13,521 nucleotides of DNA from CAZGMN01 sp964526905. Lineage in GTDB: Bacteria > Acidobacteriota > Aminicenantia > Aminicenantales > Aminicenantaceae. The translations under genes and the position numbers were made by a program. Under the pieces are notes generated by a model. That model was not told the origin of the DNA, made no database searches, and saw only the letters and a list, made by a program, of their open reading frames with translations. Below are positions 7,497-13,521 of this stretch, one piece after another. Location: NCBI GenBank assembly GCA_964526905.1, contig CAZGMN010000073.1:1-13521 (forward strand), given 5' to 3'. Each line of letters starts with the position of its first letter. Within the stretch, counting starts at the first letter, position 1.

Positions 7497-8329
7497 TAAA
7501 ATTTAAACTTTAAGCCGAGCCGGAAAGAAAAACCCGAGCAGTCCATATTCGAGACCATGTAGTCGATGTCCGGCTTGTCTTCGCTCGTGCCAATGCTTTT
7601 CATGTAAATAAAGGTCGAATCCCCTCCATGGGAATCGCCCTCATTCTGCAGCCAAGCATAGATTTTTAAGGCTGAAGTCTTAAACCTCTTGAACTCGAGC
7701 TTTCTGTAGAGGACTTCGAAAGAAAGAAAAGCTCCCATGGGGAGAGAGAGATCAAAAGCTGTTCCTCCATGAATGCCGACTGAGCTGGAACGGCTCTCGT
7801 ACCTCCACAAAAAGTACTGCCAATTAAGGGGTGCTTCTGGGAATTCAAGTTTCCAGTTTGAATCGGTGCATTCAACTTTGCCCAGGTAATACCCGACTCC
7901 ACCTGAAAAATTCCAGCGGGAAGAACCCAGGACGGGAAGGGAAAAGATGGCTGTGAGACAGAAGGGATTAATACTTGCGCTGAATTTCGGAGAATAAAAG
8001 ACATCTCCCTGAAAGTCTCTCATCTCCGGATGGCTTATTCGGATTGAGCTTCCATTCAAGTTTCCTGACATATACCCAGCGCTCAAGGAAAAACCGATTA
8101 TCGGATTGAGCTTGGCTATGAACTCCATGGAGGTATCCATTCCCAAGCTGGGCCTTTTCCCAGCGGTGGTGCTGAATTCATAATAATCCGACGATTGTGC
8201 CCAAGTATCCCGCACAGCCCCGCTGCTGACCAAGCCAAAGCTCATTTTTATAAAAAGCTCTTTTGCTTCAAGGGCGGAGAAATGGAGGAAGAGGGAAAGC
8301 AAAATTAAAGGGAGAAGATATCTTCTCAT
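7496..8329 (-). CDS. Putative outer-membrane beta-barrel protein
   Basis: This 277-residue protein starts with a classical signal peptide (MRRYLLPLILLSLFLHFSA, cleavage near LEAK). The mature protein consists of alternating polar/hydrophobic strands rich in Ser, Gly and aromatic residues, such as FSLSAGYMSGNLNG, SRWNFSGGVGYYLG and AFLSFEVLYRKLEF. It ends SFRLGLKFKF, with a terminal Phe as expected for a strand recognised by the barrel-assembly machinery. Strand content suggests an 8- to 12-strand barrel, by eye only. I recognise no specific family or substrate. The start is ATG at 8329; a GTG lies immediately before it at 8332, and neither has a strong ribosome site (GGTGGA lies farther upstream). 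It lies 220 bases downstream of the CBM9-DUF5916 gene on the same strand, so the two could share a transcript, although the spacing is wide. The operon's foldases could handle clients of this type. Confidence 0.75.
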   Translation of the reverse strand: MRRYLLPLILLSLFLHFSALEAKELFIKMSFGLVSSGAVRDTWAQSSDYYEFSTTAGKRPSLGMDTSMEFIAKLNPIIGFSLSAGYMSGNLNGSSIRISHPEMRDFQGDVFYSPKFSASINPFCLTAIFSLPVLGSSRWNFSGGVGYYLGKVECTDSNWKLEFPEAPLNWQYFLWRYESRSSSVGIHGGTAFDLSLPMGAFLSFEVLYRKLEFKRFKTSALKIYAWLQNEGDSHGGDSTFIYMKSIGTSEDKPDIDYMVSNMDCSGFSFRLGLKFKF

Positions 8330-8549
8330 CACACTTTTTTATATTCCACCACAAAATAAAGAAGATTTGAAGTCTTTGTTGACTTTTAGAAGCACTCCCC
8401 ATTCAGTGACAGCCAATGGTCAGCAGCGGAGTGGCAGGGCATTCTCCCCCATGGCCACTAGCTTCAGGAATTCCCCAGCCGTTGATGGACGCAGCGAGGA
8501 TAGCTAAAAATATGCGTTTAAAGAATACAAGAAAGGATCATGCCTTTTG
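8330..8549. other. Unassigned intergenic segment with an imperfect hairpin and a startless short frame
   Basis: These bases separate two minus-strand envelope genes. AGTGGC (8430-8435) and GCCACT (8454-8459) form an imperfect stem, with inner GGG and CCC that can also pair. On the minus strand, one frame runs about 43 codons with no ATG, GTG or TTG start and ends at a TGA near 8408; it includes SGHGGECPATPLLTIGCH. It could be a decayed gene, a leader with a hairpin, or chance. The middle of the segment is noticeably richer in G and C than its edges. Confidence 0.35.
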
Positions 8550-10688
8550 TCAGATTCTCCACCAATAGGAGAATTTGACGAAAACGCTGTAATTGTCCTG
8601 CTTATAACGGCCTGCTTCATTTCTTCCATAATTGTTATCGACTCCTAAGAAGAAGACTGTCCCGGGCCTCAGAATCCAGCTCAGCAGGAAGCTGCCGTAT
8701 ATTTCCTTGTCGTAATGGTTGTAGTCAACGATTGCTCTTAAAGACAGGGTTTTTGAAATCTGGTAGGTTGTCCTCTGGCGGACGACGTTGTAGTCAAAAA
8801 CCTGCTCTCCCCCTCGGCGCTTCCAGAATGTCTGCTTGTTAAAATCAATCATCATCTGCAGCCTTTTATTGGGCTTGATGTTGAAATAAATACTGTAGAT
8901 ATTGCTGTAGCCAAGATAAGGATTATCCGGGTCATAGTAAATGCTGTCTCCTGTCTGCAAGTAAAAGCCAAAAGGAAGCCAGCGAATGAGATTCGCCTCA
9001 CCGTTCAAGTAAAAAATATTCTTTTTGAAATCAATGCCCTCATATCTTTCCATCAAATTCTCATAGTTAACATTGACCATGCTGAATTCAGTCAACCTGA
9101 AATGAAGCAAAGCCCTCAGCCATTGGTCCTGCAGAGTGCTGTCAAAATAGCCGTACCTCTGGCCCAGGCTGAGATTAAGCTGCACCTGATTCAAGAATTG
9201 TTTCTCAGGATAAAGGCGAAAAGAAGTGTAAGCGCCGAATGACCTGTAATCGACGCGGTTGACAAAGCCAGAAGAGGCTTCAAAATCCGGGTGAATCGAT
9301 TTCCAGTACACTCCCCCTCCCCAATGCTTGGTATAATAGTAAAATTCACTGTAAAGGGCAGGGGCGATATCCGTGCTTTCATTGTCATACTTTGTTTTTG
9401 ATCCTGTCACCTGAAAATTGAAAAAGTATTTATTCTTGAACTTGAATGTGCCGTCGACAGCGGCGACACGGTTGAAAGAGCCGTCGATTTCTTTATCAGC
9501 CAGGCAGAATCCCAGATAAGACTCTTTGAAGACATCGGCCTTGAGGCGGAAGATGTTGAAAAGCGCATTCTCATTCCTGCTCTCGCCGCCCTCATGGACT
9601 TCCCAGAGGCTCTCTGTGGGATTGGTATCATAGGCGGAAAGAAGCCCGTAAGTGAAGCGTCCCAATTTCCCTGTAAGCTTGGCTCCTGCACCGAGGTCGA
9701 TGATTCTCCGGGTATAAACCATCTCGATATCAGGGAAGCGGAAAATTTCCATCCCTTCCAGGAAGAAGGGCCGCTTCTCCTGATAGTAGAGGGCATACCT
9801 CTGGTTGATATCGATCTGGGGCGCGTCAGCCTCGATGTGGCTGAAATCAGGATTGAGAGTCAAATCCATGGTCAGGTCAGAGCTGATTCCATACTTGAAG
9901 TTCACTCCAGGCTGGACGTCGAGCTTTTCATCCTTATTTTTGAGGGAGGTGAAGACAGGCATCAGCTCGAAGTTTTTGCCCTTCTCAACTTTTCCTTCAA
10001 TCAAGATATCTCCCTCCTGGGTCAGCAGGCCGGGAATCGATTTCGAGACTGGAGGCCAGAGGATAATTTCTCCTTTGCGGGCAATGGTCCGGCCGAGCAT
10101 GATGCCCCAGACTTTATCCTCTTTATCCGGGAAGCGAATGCTCTTGAAGGGTATTGCCACCTCAACCGTGTAGCCCTGGTCGTCGAGCTTCCCGTCAGAA
10201 TAAAAAACCGTGTCCCAGCTATCGTCCATGTTATCGTTTCCGCCCTCTTCCATGCGCATCATATCCATCTGGACGCCTATCGGGTTGAGGATGAAGGAGA
10301 ACGCACGGCGCTTCTCGTTGAAGCAATCGAGGAAGATAACGGCCCAATCGTCATCGACGATGTTGTCTCGATTGGTGACCGAAGCTCTTATTTTATTGGG
10401 CTCAGAATCAAAGCAGCGGAAGGCGAAGTAGAGATTTTTCTTATCATAGCCGATATAGGCTACGGTTTTTTCCGAGGGAGTTCCCTTCTCCTTGGGGGTA
10501 TACTGAAGAAAGCCTTCGATTTTCAAGGCTTCCTTTTCCCAGAGGGGATTATCAAGGACTCCATCAATCTTGGGAGGAGAGGAAAGCTTGGGGATCTTCA
10601 AAGGCTCCTGGCTCGCGGAAAAAAAGAACTGCGGAAAAAATGAAAAGGCCAAGATAAAAATAATTATGAATCCTGCTTTCTTTGCCAT
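8550..10688 (-). CDS. CBM9-like domain plus DUF5916 outer-membrane protein
   Basis: This 712-residue exported protein has three parts. A signal peptide covers about 1-26 (MAKKAGFIIIFILAFSFFPQ, then FFFSAS). A carbohydrate-binding family 9-like domain spans about 38-230, opening with PPKIDGVLDNPLWEK and containing KNLYFAFRCFDSEP, DDDWAVIFLD and GYTVEVAIPFKSIRF. A long DUF5916 region follows, with the signature NPDFSHIEADAPQIDINQRY and YYQEKRPFFLEG (about 279-312). From about residue 330 the sequence is beta-strand-rich and ends FVKFSYWWRI, consistent with an outer-membrane barrel. Proteins of this type are frequent in Bacteroidetes and Aminicenantes-like genomes; the ligand is unknown, and the CBM9 label alone does not prove sugar binding. 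The ATG at 10688 is preferred because AAAGGAT lies about 9 bases upstream and the signal peptide begins there; an in-frame extension to 10745 would put a charged segment before it. It is divergent from the small gene at 10924. Confidence 0.9.
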   Translation of the reverse strand: MAKKAGFIIIFILAFSFFPQFFFSASQEPLKIPKLSSPPKIDGVLDNPLWEKEALKIEGFLQYTPKEKGTPSEKTVAYIGYDKKNLYFAFRCFDSEPNKIRASVTNRDNIVDDDWAVIFLDCFNEKRRAFSFILNPIGVQMDMMRMEEGGNDNMDDSWDTVFYSDGKLDDQGYTVEVAIPFKSIRFPDKEDKVWGIMLGRTIARKGEIILWPPVSKSIPGLLTQEGDILIEGKVEKGKNFELMPVFTSLKNKDEKLDVQPGVNFKYGISSDLTMDLTLNPDFSHIEADAPQIDINQRYALYYQEKRPFFLEGMEIFRFPDIEMVYTRRIIDLGAGAKLTGKLGRFTYGLLSAYDTNPTESLWEVHEGGESRNENALFNIFRLKADVFKESYLGFCLADKEIDGSFNRVAAVDGTFKFKNKYFFNFQVTGSKTKYDNESTDIAPALYSEFYYYTKHWGGGVYWKSIHPDFEASSGFVNRVDYRSFGAYTSFRLYPEKQFLNQVQLNLSLGQRYGYFDSTLQDQWLRALLHFRLTEFSMVNVNYENLMERYEGIDFKKNIFYLNGEANLIRWLPFGFYLQTGDSIYYDPDNPYLGYSNIYSIYFNIKPNKRLQMMIDFNKQTFWKRRGGEQVFDYNVVRQRTTYQISKTLSLRAIVDYNHYDKEIYGSFLLSWILRPGTVFFLGVDNNYGRNEAGRYKQDNYSVFVKFSYWWRI

Positions 10689-10923
10689 TGTCTCTATCCT
10701 TTTATCTCTTGAATATCTTTTCGTATTTAGTCTTTGATTTGACAACTTTCATCATATATAAACGGAAAATGCCCCAAAAAGGTTCTCCCCTATAAGAAAA
10801 TAGAGATCCTTTTTTATGTTGATATACTCCTCCAATAAATCTTCAATTCGGGAGATAAGGAATTTCTTGAATTTTAATTATTAAGAGGAAACGGATTAAA
10901 ATATATTATAAAATAATAGGCAG
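10689..10923. other. AT-rich divergent intergenic region
   Basis: This region lies between the divergent starts at 10688 and 10924 and should hold promoters for both. TATATT/TATTAT/TATAAA-like -10 sequences occur at 10902-10912 for the plus-strand gene, and TTTATATATGATG on the minus strand about 60-70 bases before the CBM9 gene. No -35 partner at good spacing is convincing for either. I see no gene and no clear operator. Confidence 0.4.
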
Positions 10924-11217
10924 ATGGAATCCAGGAAAAAAAAGAAGCGCCTTAGCCCTGAAAATAAAGAAGGAGGGAAGTTTGAGCTCCGGTTCTGCTC
11001 TGGCTACAAAGGAGAGGAAATTCCAAGAGCGGTCGTCATCGGCAGCCGAGAGCTCATCATCGACAATGTCATCTCTCAAGAGAGAGTCCTGGACAAGAAA
11101 TCCGGAAAGACATACGAAGTCTTCAAGTGCATGATGGAAGGAAAACCGGTGACGATCAAAGTCTGTGAAACAGGAGAATGGGAAATCTCCTTCCCGAATG
11201 AAGAGCAAGCGCCCTAA
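10924..11217 (+). CDS. Small hypothetical cytoplasmic protein
   Basis: This 97-residue protein has no signal peptide or membrane helix. It begins with a very basic tract (MESRKKKKRLSPENK), then a beta-rich core from about residue 19 to 92: FELRFCSGYKGEEIPRAVVI, then IIDNVISQERV, a KKSGKTYEVFKCMMEGK strand pair, and VTIKVCETGEWEISF. The 'x-V-D-x-V-x-x-R-x-x-D … F-x-V … W-x-x' arrangement recalls small single-domain proteins such as DUF6504, whose function is unknown; that resemblance is loose. Two of its three cysteines (in FKCMM and KVCET) lie near each other, but there is no metal-binding motif. The ribosome site is weak (AATAGGCAG just before ATG 10924). It stands alone, 116 bases before the exported amidotransferase. 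Confidence 0.7.
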   Translation: MESRKKKKRLSPENKEGGKFELRFCSGYKGEEIPRAVVIGSRELIIDNVISQERVLDKKSGKTYEVFKCMMEGKPVTIKVCETGEWEISFPNEEQAP

Positions 11218-11256
11218 ATTCCGGCTATCTTTACATTTTGTATCTTTCATTTTTTG

Positions 11257-11285
11257 TTGTAAGAAAAAACAAAGAGAATTATAAT
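11257..11285 (+). promoter_or_regulatory. Candidate promoter for the exported amidotransferase gene
   Basis: TTGTAA (11257-11262) and a perfect TATAAT (11280-11285) lie 17 bases apart. Transcription would start near 11292, giving a leader of about 40 bases with AGGAGA at 11321-11326. The gap before it shows no terminator hairpin, so readthrough from the small upstream gene is also possible. Confidence 0.45.
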
Positions 11286-11333
11286 TCAGCGATCATTGCT
11301 TAAAAATATGAAACAAGGACAGGAGAGATAAGG

Positions 11334-12485
11334 ATGAAAACTGAGCTTCTTAAAAAATTCTTTCTTTTCATTATTCTGGCAATTCTCCTTGCTTGGTTAC
11401 CTCTCTTCTCTCAAAACGAGGAGAGGTACTTCGATACCGCGGAGCTCACTTCCAAAGAAGTGAGATTGACCATTCTCTATCCTTCGCTCGGAAGTATTCG
11501 TGCCCTCGTTGAGCTTAGAAAGAATGGCCTGCTCACCGTGCAAAACCTTCTGGTCATCGGCGTCTTCCATGAGAAAGAATCCACCAATTATAAAGCTTCG
11601 ATAGCCTATGTCCAAAATAACAACCTGGACTGGGTCAAATTTCATAAGCTCAGCGCAGAGCTCAATAAAGACAATCTCTTCCAGAAAAATCCGCTAACGC
11701 CTGAGTTCGAAGAAATCTTCAAAAAATCAGACGGTGTCATCTTCTTCGGAGGTGCGGATATTCCTCCTCAAATCTTCAAAGAAAAGACAAACCTCCTGAC
11801 TCGAATCGAGACTCCCTATCGCCACTTCCTGGAGCTATCGTTCATCTTTCATCTTTTAGGCGGGCTTCAGGATAACAGCTTCAAACCCCTTCTCGATTTC
11901 TCTCCGCAGTTCCCTCTGTTGGGCATCTGCCTCGGCTCCCAGAGCCTGAATGTTGGAACAGGAGGAACTCTGATCCAGGACATTTGGTCAGAGGTCTACG
12001 GAAAAAAATATTTTGAAGAGGTGATTATCCTCGGCAAAGAAAACTGGCACACCAATCCTCTCGCCTCGCTTAATCCCGAAAAAAAGCTTATCGGTTACAA
12101 TCTCCACCGTATAAAATTCATCGAAAAAAGCAAATTCTGCACAGAGCTCGGTTGGAAGAAAGAAGACACCCCCTACATCCTCAGCTCTCACCACCAGATG
12201 GCCGGCAAGCTGGGCAAAGGAATGAAAATCGCCGCCACTTCCCTGGATGGAAAGGTGGTCGAAGCCATTGAACATGAAAAGTACAGAAATGTCCTCGGCA
12301 TTCAGTTCCACCCGGAATTTCCCCTCCTCTATGACCCGGAGCAAAAATTAAGGTTCACACCCGACGACAAAGAAGAAAAAAGCCTGCTCTCCATTCTGGA
12401 AGCGAATCCGCCAAGCCTCGCCTTTCACAAAAAAATCTGGTCCTGGTTTGGCGAAAAGCTAGAGGAATACCATAAAAATAGATAA
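11334..12485 (+). CDS. Exported class I glutamine amidotransferase-like protein (peptidase C26 family)
   Basis: This 383-residue protein combines a signal peptide (MKTELLKKFFLFIILAILLA, cleavage near LFSQ, residue 27) with a class I glutamine amidotransferase fold related to gamma-glutamyl-GABA hydrolase (PuuD). The catalytic triad is visible: Cys199 in LLGICLGSQSLNV, and His326 and Glu328 in GIQFHPEF. The upstream FFGGADIPP (138-145) matches the 'GG-x-D-x-x-P' loop, and SSHHQMAGKLGKGMKIAATS (284-303) matches the PuuD segment near the active site. The family hydrolyses gamma-glutamyl amide bonds. Cytoplasmic PuuD is about 250 residues; this one has extra N-terminal sequence with LTILYPSLGSIRALVELRKN (residues 45-64) and a C-terminal extension. 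Export is unusual for this family, so the substrate may be a periplasmic gamma-glutamyl peptide or cell-wall fragment; that is inference. The ATG at 11334 has AGGAGA 7 bases upstream. It ends 18 bases from the convergent coiled-coil gene. Confidence 0.85.
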   Translation: MKTELLKKFFLFIILAILLAWLPLFSQNEERYFDTAELTSKEVRLTILYPSLGSIRALVELRKNGLLTVQNLLVIGVFHEKESTNYKASIAYVQNNNLDWVKFHKLSAELNKDNLFQKNPLTPEFEEIFKKSDGVIFFGGADIPPQIFKEKTNLLTRIETPYRHFLELSFIFHLLGGLQDNSFKPLLDFSPQFPLLGICLGSQSLNVGTGGTLIQDIWSEVYGKKYFEEVIILGKENWHTNPLASLNPEKKLIGYNLHRIKFIEKSKFCTELGWKKEDTPYILSSHHQMAGKLGKGMKIAATSLDGKVVEAIEHEKYRNVLGIQFHPEFPLLYDPEQKLRFTPDDKEEKSLLSILEANPPSLAFHKKIWSWFGEKLEEYHKNR

Positions 12486-12503
12486 CGGTGAGACTGGGTT
12501 GTC

Positions 12504-13154
12504 TTATCCGGCCGAAGCTGGCTTCCGGCTGCGCAAGAACCCGACGACGGCCAGAATTACGGCCAGCCCTAAGAGAACGATCAGAATCCCGATGAGCAAG
12601 TTCTTGCTGGAAATAGTCTTTTTCATCTGCGCCGACAAGGCGTCTTTTTCGGCGTTCAAGGCGGCCATTTTCCGGCTCTGTTCGTCCACCGTGGCCTTGA
12701 GTGCCGCCTCGCTCGTCTGGAGCTTGGAAATCTCCCCGTCCTTGGAGGCGATCAGGGCCTCTTTTTCGGCGATGTTCTTTTTTAGGGCGCCGATCTGGCC
12801 GTTGAGGCTGCGCGCTTTCTTATTGTAGGATTCCTTGTCAGCGGCGGCTGTTTTTTCCAGCTCGGCTTTCTGGCTTTCGAGCGCTGCGACCTGGTCTTTC
12901 AGCGACCCGACGTCCTGCTTGAGCTGGCTGTTCTCATTTTGGGCGCTCTCCAGGGCGCTCTGAGTATCCTTTAGCTTCTTGTTAAGCTCTTCGTTGCTCT
13001 GCTGGAGCTCAGTGATTCGGTTGTCGGCTTTTTCGACCTGGGCTTTTTGCTCCTCGATCGTCGCCACCTGTTTCTTGGTGGCGCAGCCGGCCATCGTCAG
13101 CAGAAAAAGAGCGAAGGCTCCGATCGCTAGAACGGCAAGCTTCTTATTAGCCAT
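12504..13154 (-). CDS. Coiled-coil lipoprotein with a C-terminal transmembrane helix
   Basis: This 216-residue protein has three parts. A lipoprotein signal peptide (MANKKLAVLAIGAFALFLLT) is followed by lipobox MAGC with Cys24; Ala25 follows, which by the E. coli rule favours outer-membrane sorting. About residues 30-180 form a long, nearly proline-free heptad region rich in Ala, Leu, Lys, Glu and Gln (NRITELQQSNEELNKKLKDT, then SQLKQDVGSLKDQVAALESQ), a coiled coil. A single hydrophobic helix (about 185-207, NLLIGILIVLLGLAVILAVV) is followed by RSRKPASAG, whose positive charges predict a cytoplasmic end. Both ends are thus membrane-anchored. The rod would be about 22 nm long at 0.15 nm per residue, close to periplasm width. 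No enzymatic motif is seen. AAGGAGG (13165-13159) lies 4 bases before ATG 13154; a longer frame to 13226 adds a basic stretch and is less likely. Base composition is richer in G and C than its neighbours. Confidence 0.88.
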   Translation of the reverse strand: MANKKLAVLAIGAFALFLLTMAGCATKKQVATIEEQKAQVEKADNRITELQQSNEELNKKLKDTQSALESAQNENSQLKQDVGSLKDQVAALESQKAELEKTAAADKESYNKKARSLNGQIGALKKNIAEKEALIASKDGEISKLQTSEAALKATVDEQSRKMAALNAEKDALSAQMKKTISSKNLLIGILIVLLGLAVILAVVGFLRSRKPASAG

Positions 13155-13261
13155 GACTCCTCCTTTTCTTAAAAATTTATTCAAATATAGGAATTTTCTT
13201 TTCCGCGGGGTGGACTGAGTACGCATGCCTGCGGCTCCTCTTTCTCATCCCATTGTTTTGA

Positions 13262-13291
13262 ATAATAAATCATAGGATGACGGGATGTCAA
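13262..13291 (-). promoter_or_regulatory. Strong sigma70-type promoter candidate for the coiled-coil lipoprotein
   Basis: On the minus strand a perfect TTGACA (13291-13286) is followed, after 18 bases, by TATTAT (13267-13262), five of six matches to the -10 consensus. Transcription would begin near 13255, leaving a leader of about 100 bases before ATG 13154. It is the best -35/-10 pair in the window and suggests strong constitutive expression, as expected for an abundant structural lipoprotein. Confidence 0.5.
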
Positions 13292-13521
13292 GTTGAGCTC
13301 AAAATGGCGGAAGCGATTATTCCATCCTCTTCAACGAAATTCGATAATGCGGCCTTTGGGAAGCACCAAGCAAAGTGGTCACAGCCTCGGAACCCTTGTC
13401 CTTTACCCCCCTGCCACTGGAAACTGGAAAAAGGCACGCAGTCAGCTCAATCTAATTTTAGTGGACTATCAAAATCAAAGCCGAAAAGGCGGGGATTCTC
13501 GCCGATAACAGCAGCGGAGAT
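13292..13521. other. Window end with no recognised gene
   Basis: No convincing gene is seen. A 71-codon plus-strand frame starting at a TTG (13293) has no ribosome site and an unremarkable composition. On the minus strand, a frame open at the window edge reads GENPRLFGFDFDSPLKLD and stops at TGA (13449-13447); it could be the tail of an upstream gene but is too short to support. No terminator hairpin is obvious. Confidence 0.4.

Noticed and set aside
9594..10643. Long open frame (349 codons) on the plus strand opposite the CBM9-DUF5916 gene
   Set aside because: It is antisense to a gene with clear signal peptide and family signatures; its composition follows from the opposite strand and no ribosome site or family motif is seen.
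12512..12530. GC-rich hairpin within the last codons of the coiled-coil gene, near the convergent 3' ends
   Set aside because: The loop is very tight, one base is bulged and no T-run follows on either strand, so it is not a convincing terminator.
13293..13508. 71-codon plus-strand frame near the window end
   Set aside because: TTG start without a ribosome site, no recognisable motif, composition not gene-like.

Overview
The window looks like chromosomal DNA from a Gram-negative-type (diderm) bacterium. It encodes lipoproteins with clear lipoboxes, two SurA/PrsA-like periplasmic foldases, outer-membrane beta-barrel candidates and a CBM9-DUF5916 protein. This mix, with a pyruvoyl-dependent arginine decarboxylase and an exported C26 amidotransferase, resembles Candidatus Aminicenantes or a related Acidobacteria-like lineage. 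That assignment is inference from gene content; there is no rRNA or tRNA here to confirm it. I see no mobile element, CRISPR array or phage gene. A run of 100 Ns (6765-6864) is a scaffold gap, so the two halves of the window may not be truly adjacent.

Layout. A plus-strand pair opens the window: a lipoprotein (105-659) and pyruvoyl-dependent arginine decarboxylase (711-1262), which makes agmatine from arginine. It meets tail to tail, with a 4-base overlap, a minus-strand operon read mfd (6711-3229), a parvulin-type foldase lipoprotein (3198-2233), then a SurA-like foldase (2233-1259). The two foldase genes are coupled by a stop/start overlap. After the gap comes a small three-helix membrane protein (7074-7448, plus), then two minus-strand cell-envelope genes: a putative outer-membrane barrel (7496-8329) and a CBM9-DUF5916 protein (8550-10688). 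Next are a small orphan protein (10924-11217, plus) and an exported class I glutamine amidotransferase/peptidase C26 homologue (11334-12485, plus). The last gene (12504-13154, minus) encodes a lipoprotein with about 150 residues of coiled coil and a C-terminal transmembrane helix.

How it fits together. Most of the window concerns the cell envelope: foldases for outer-membrane proteins, barrel-type clients, lipoproteins, and a possible periplasm-spanning rod. Mfd (transcription-coupled repair) and the arginine decarboxylase are the cytoplasmic exceptions. The most interesting candidate is the coiled-coil lipoprotein, whose two membrane anchors and predicted rod length suit a tether between inner and outer membranes. 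I did not find a convincing multi-gene undescribed system.
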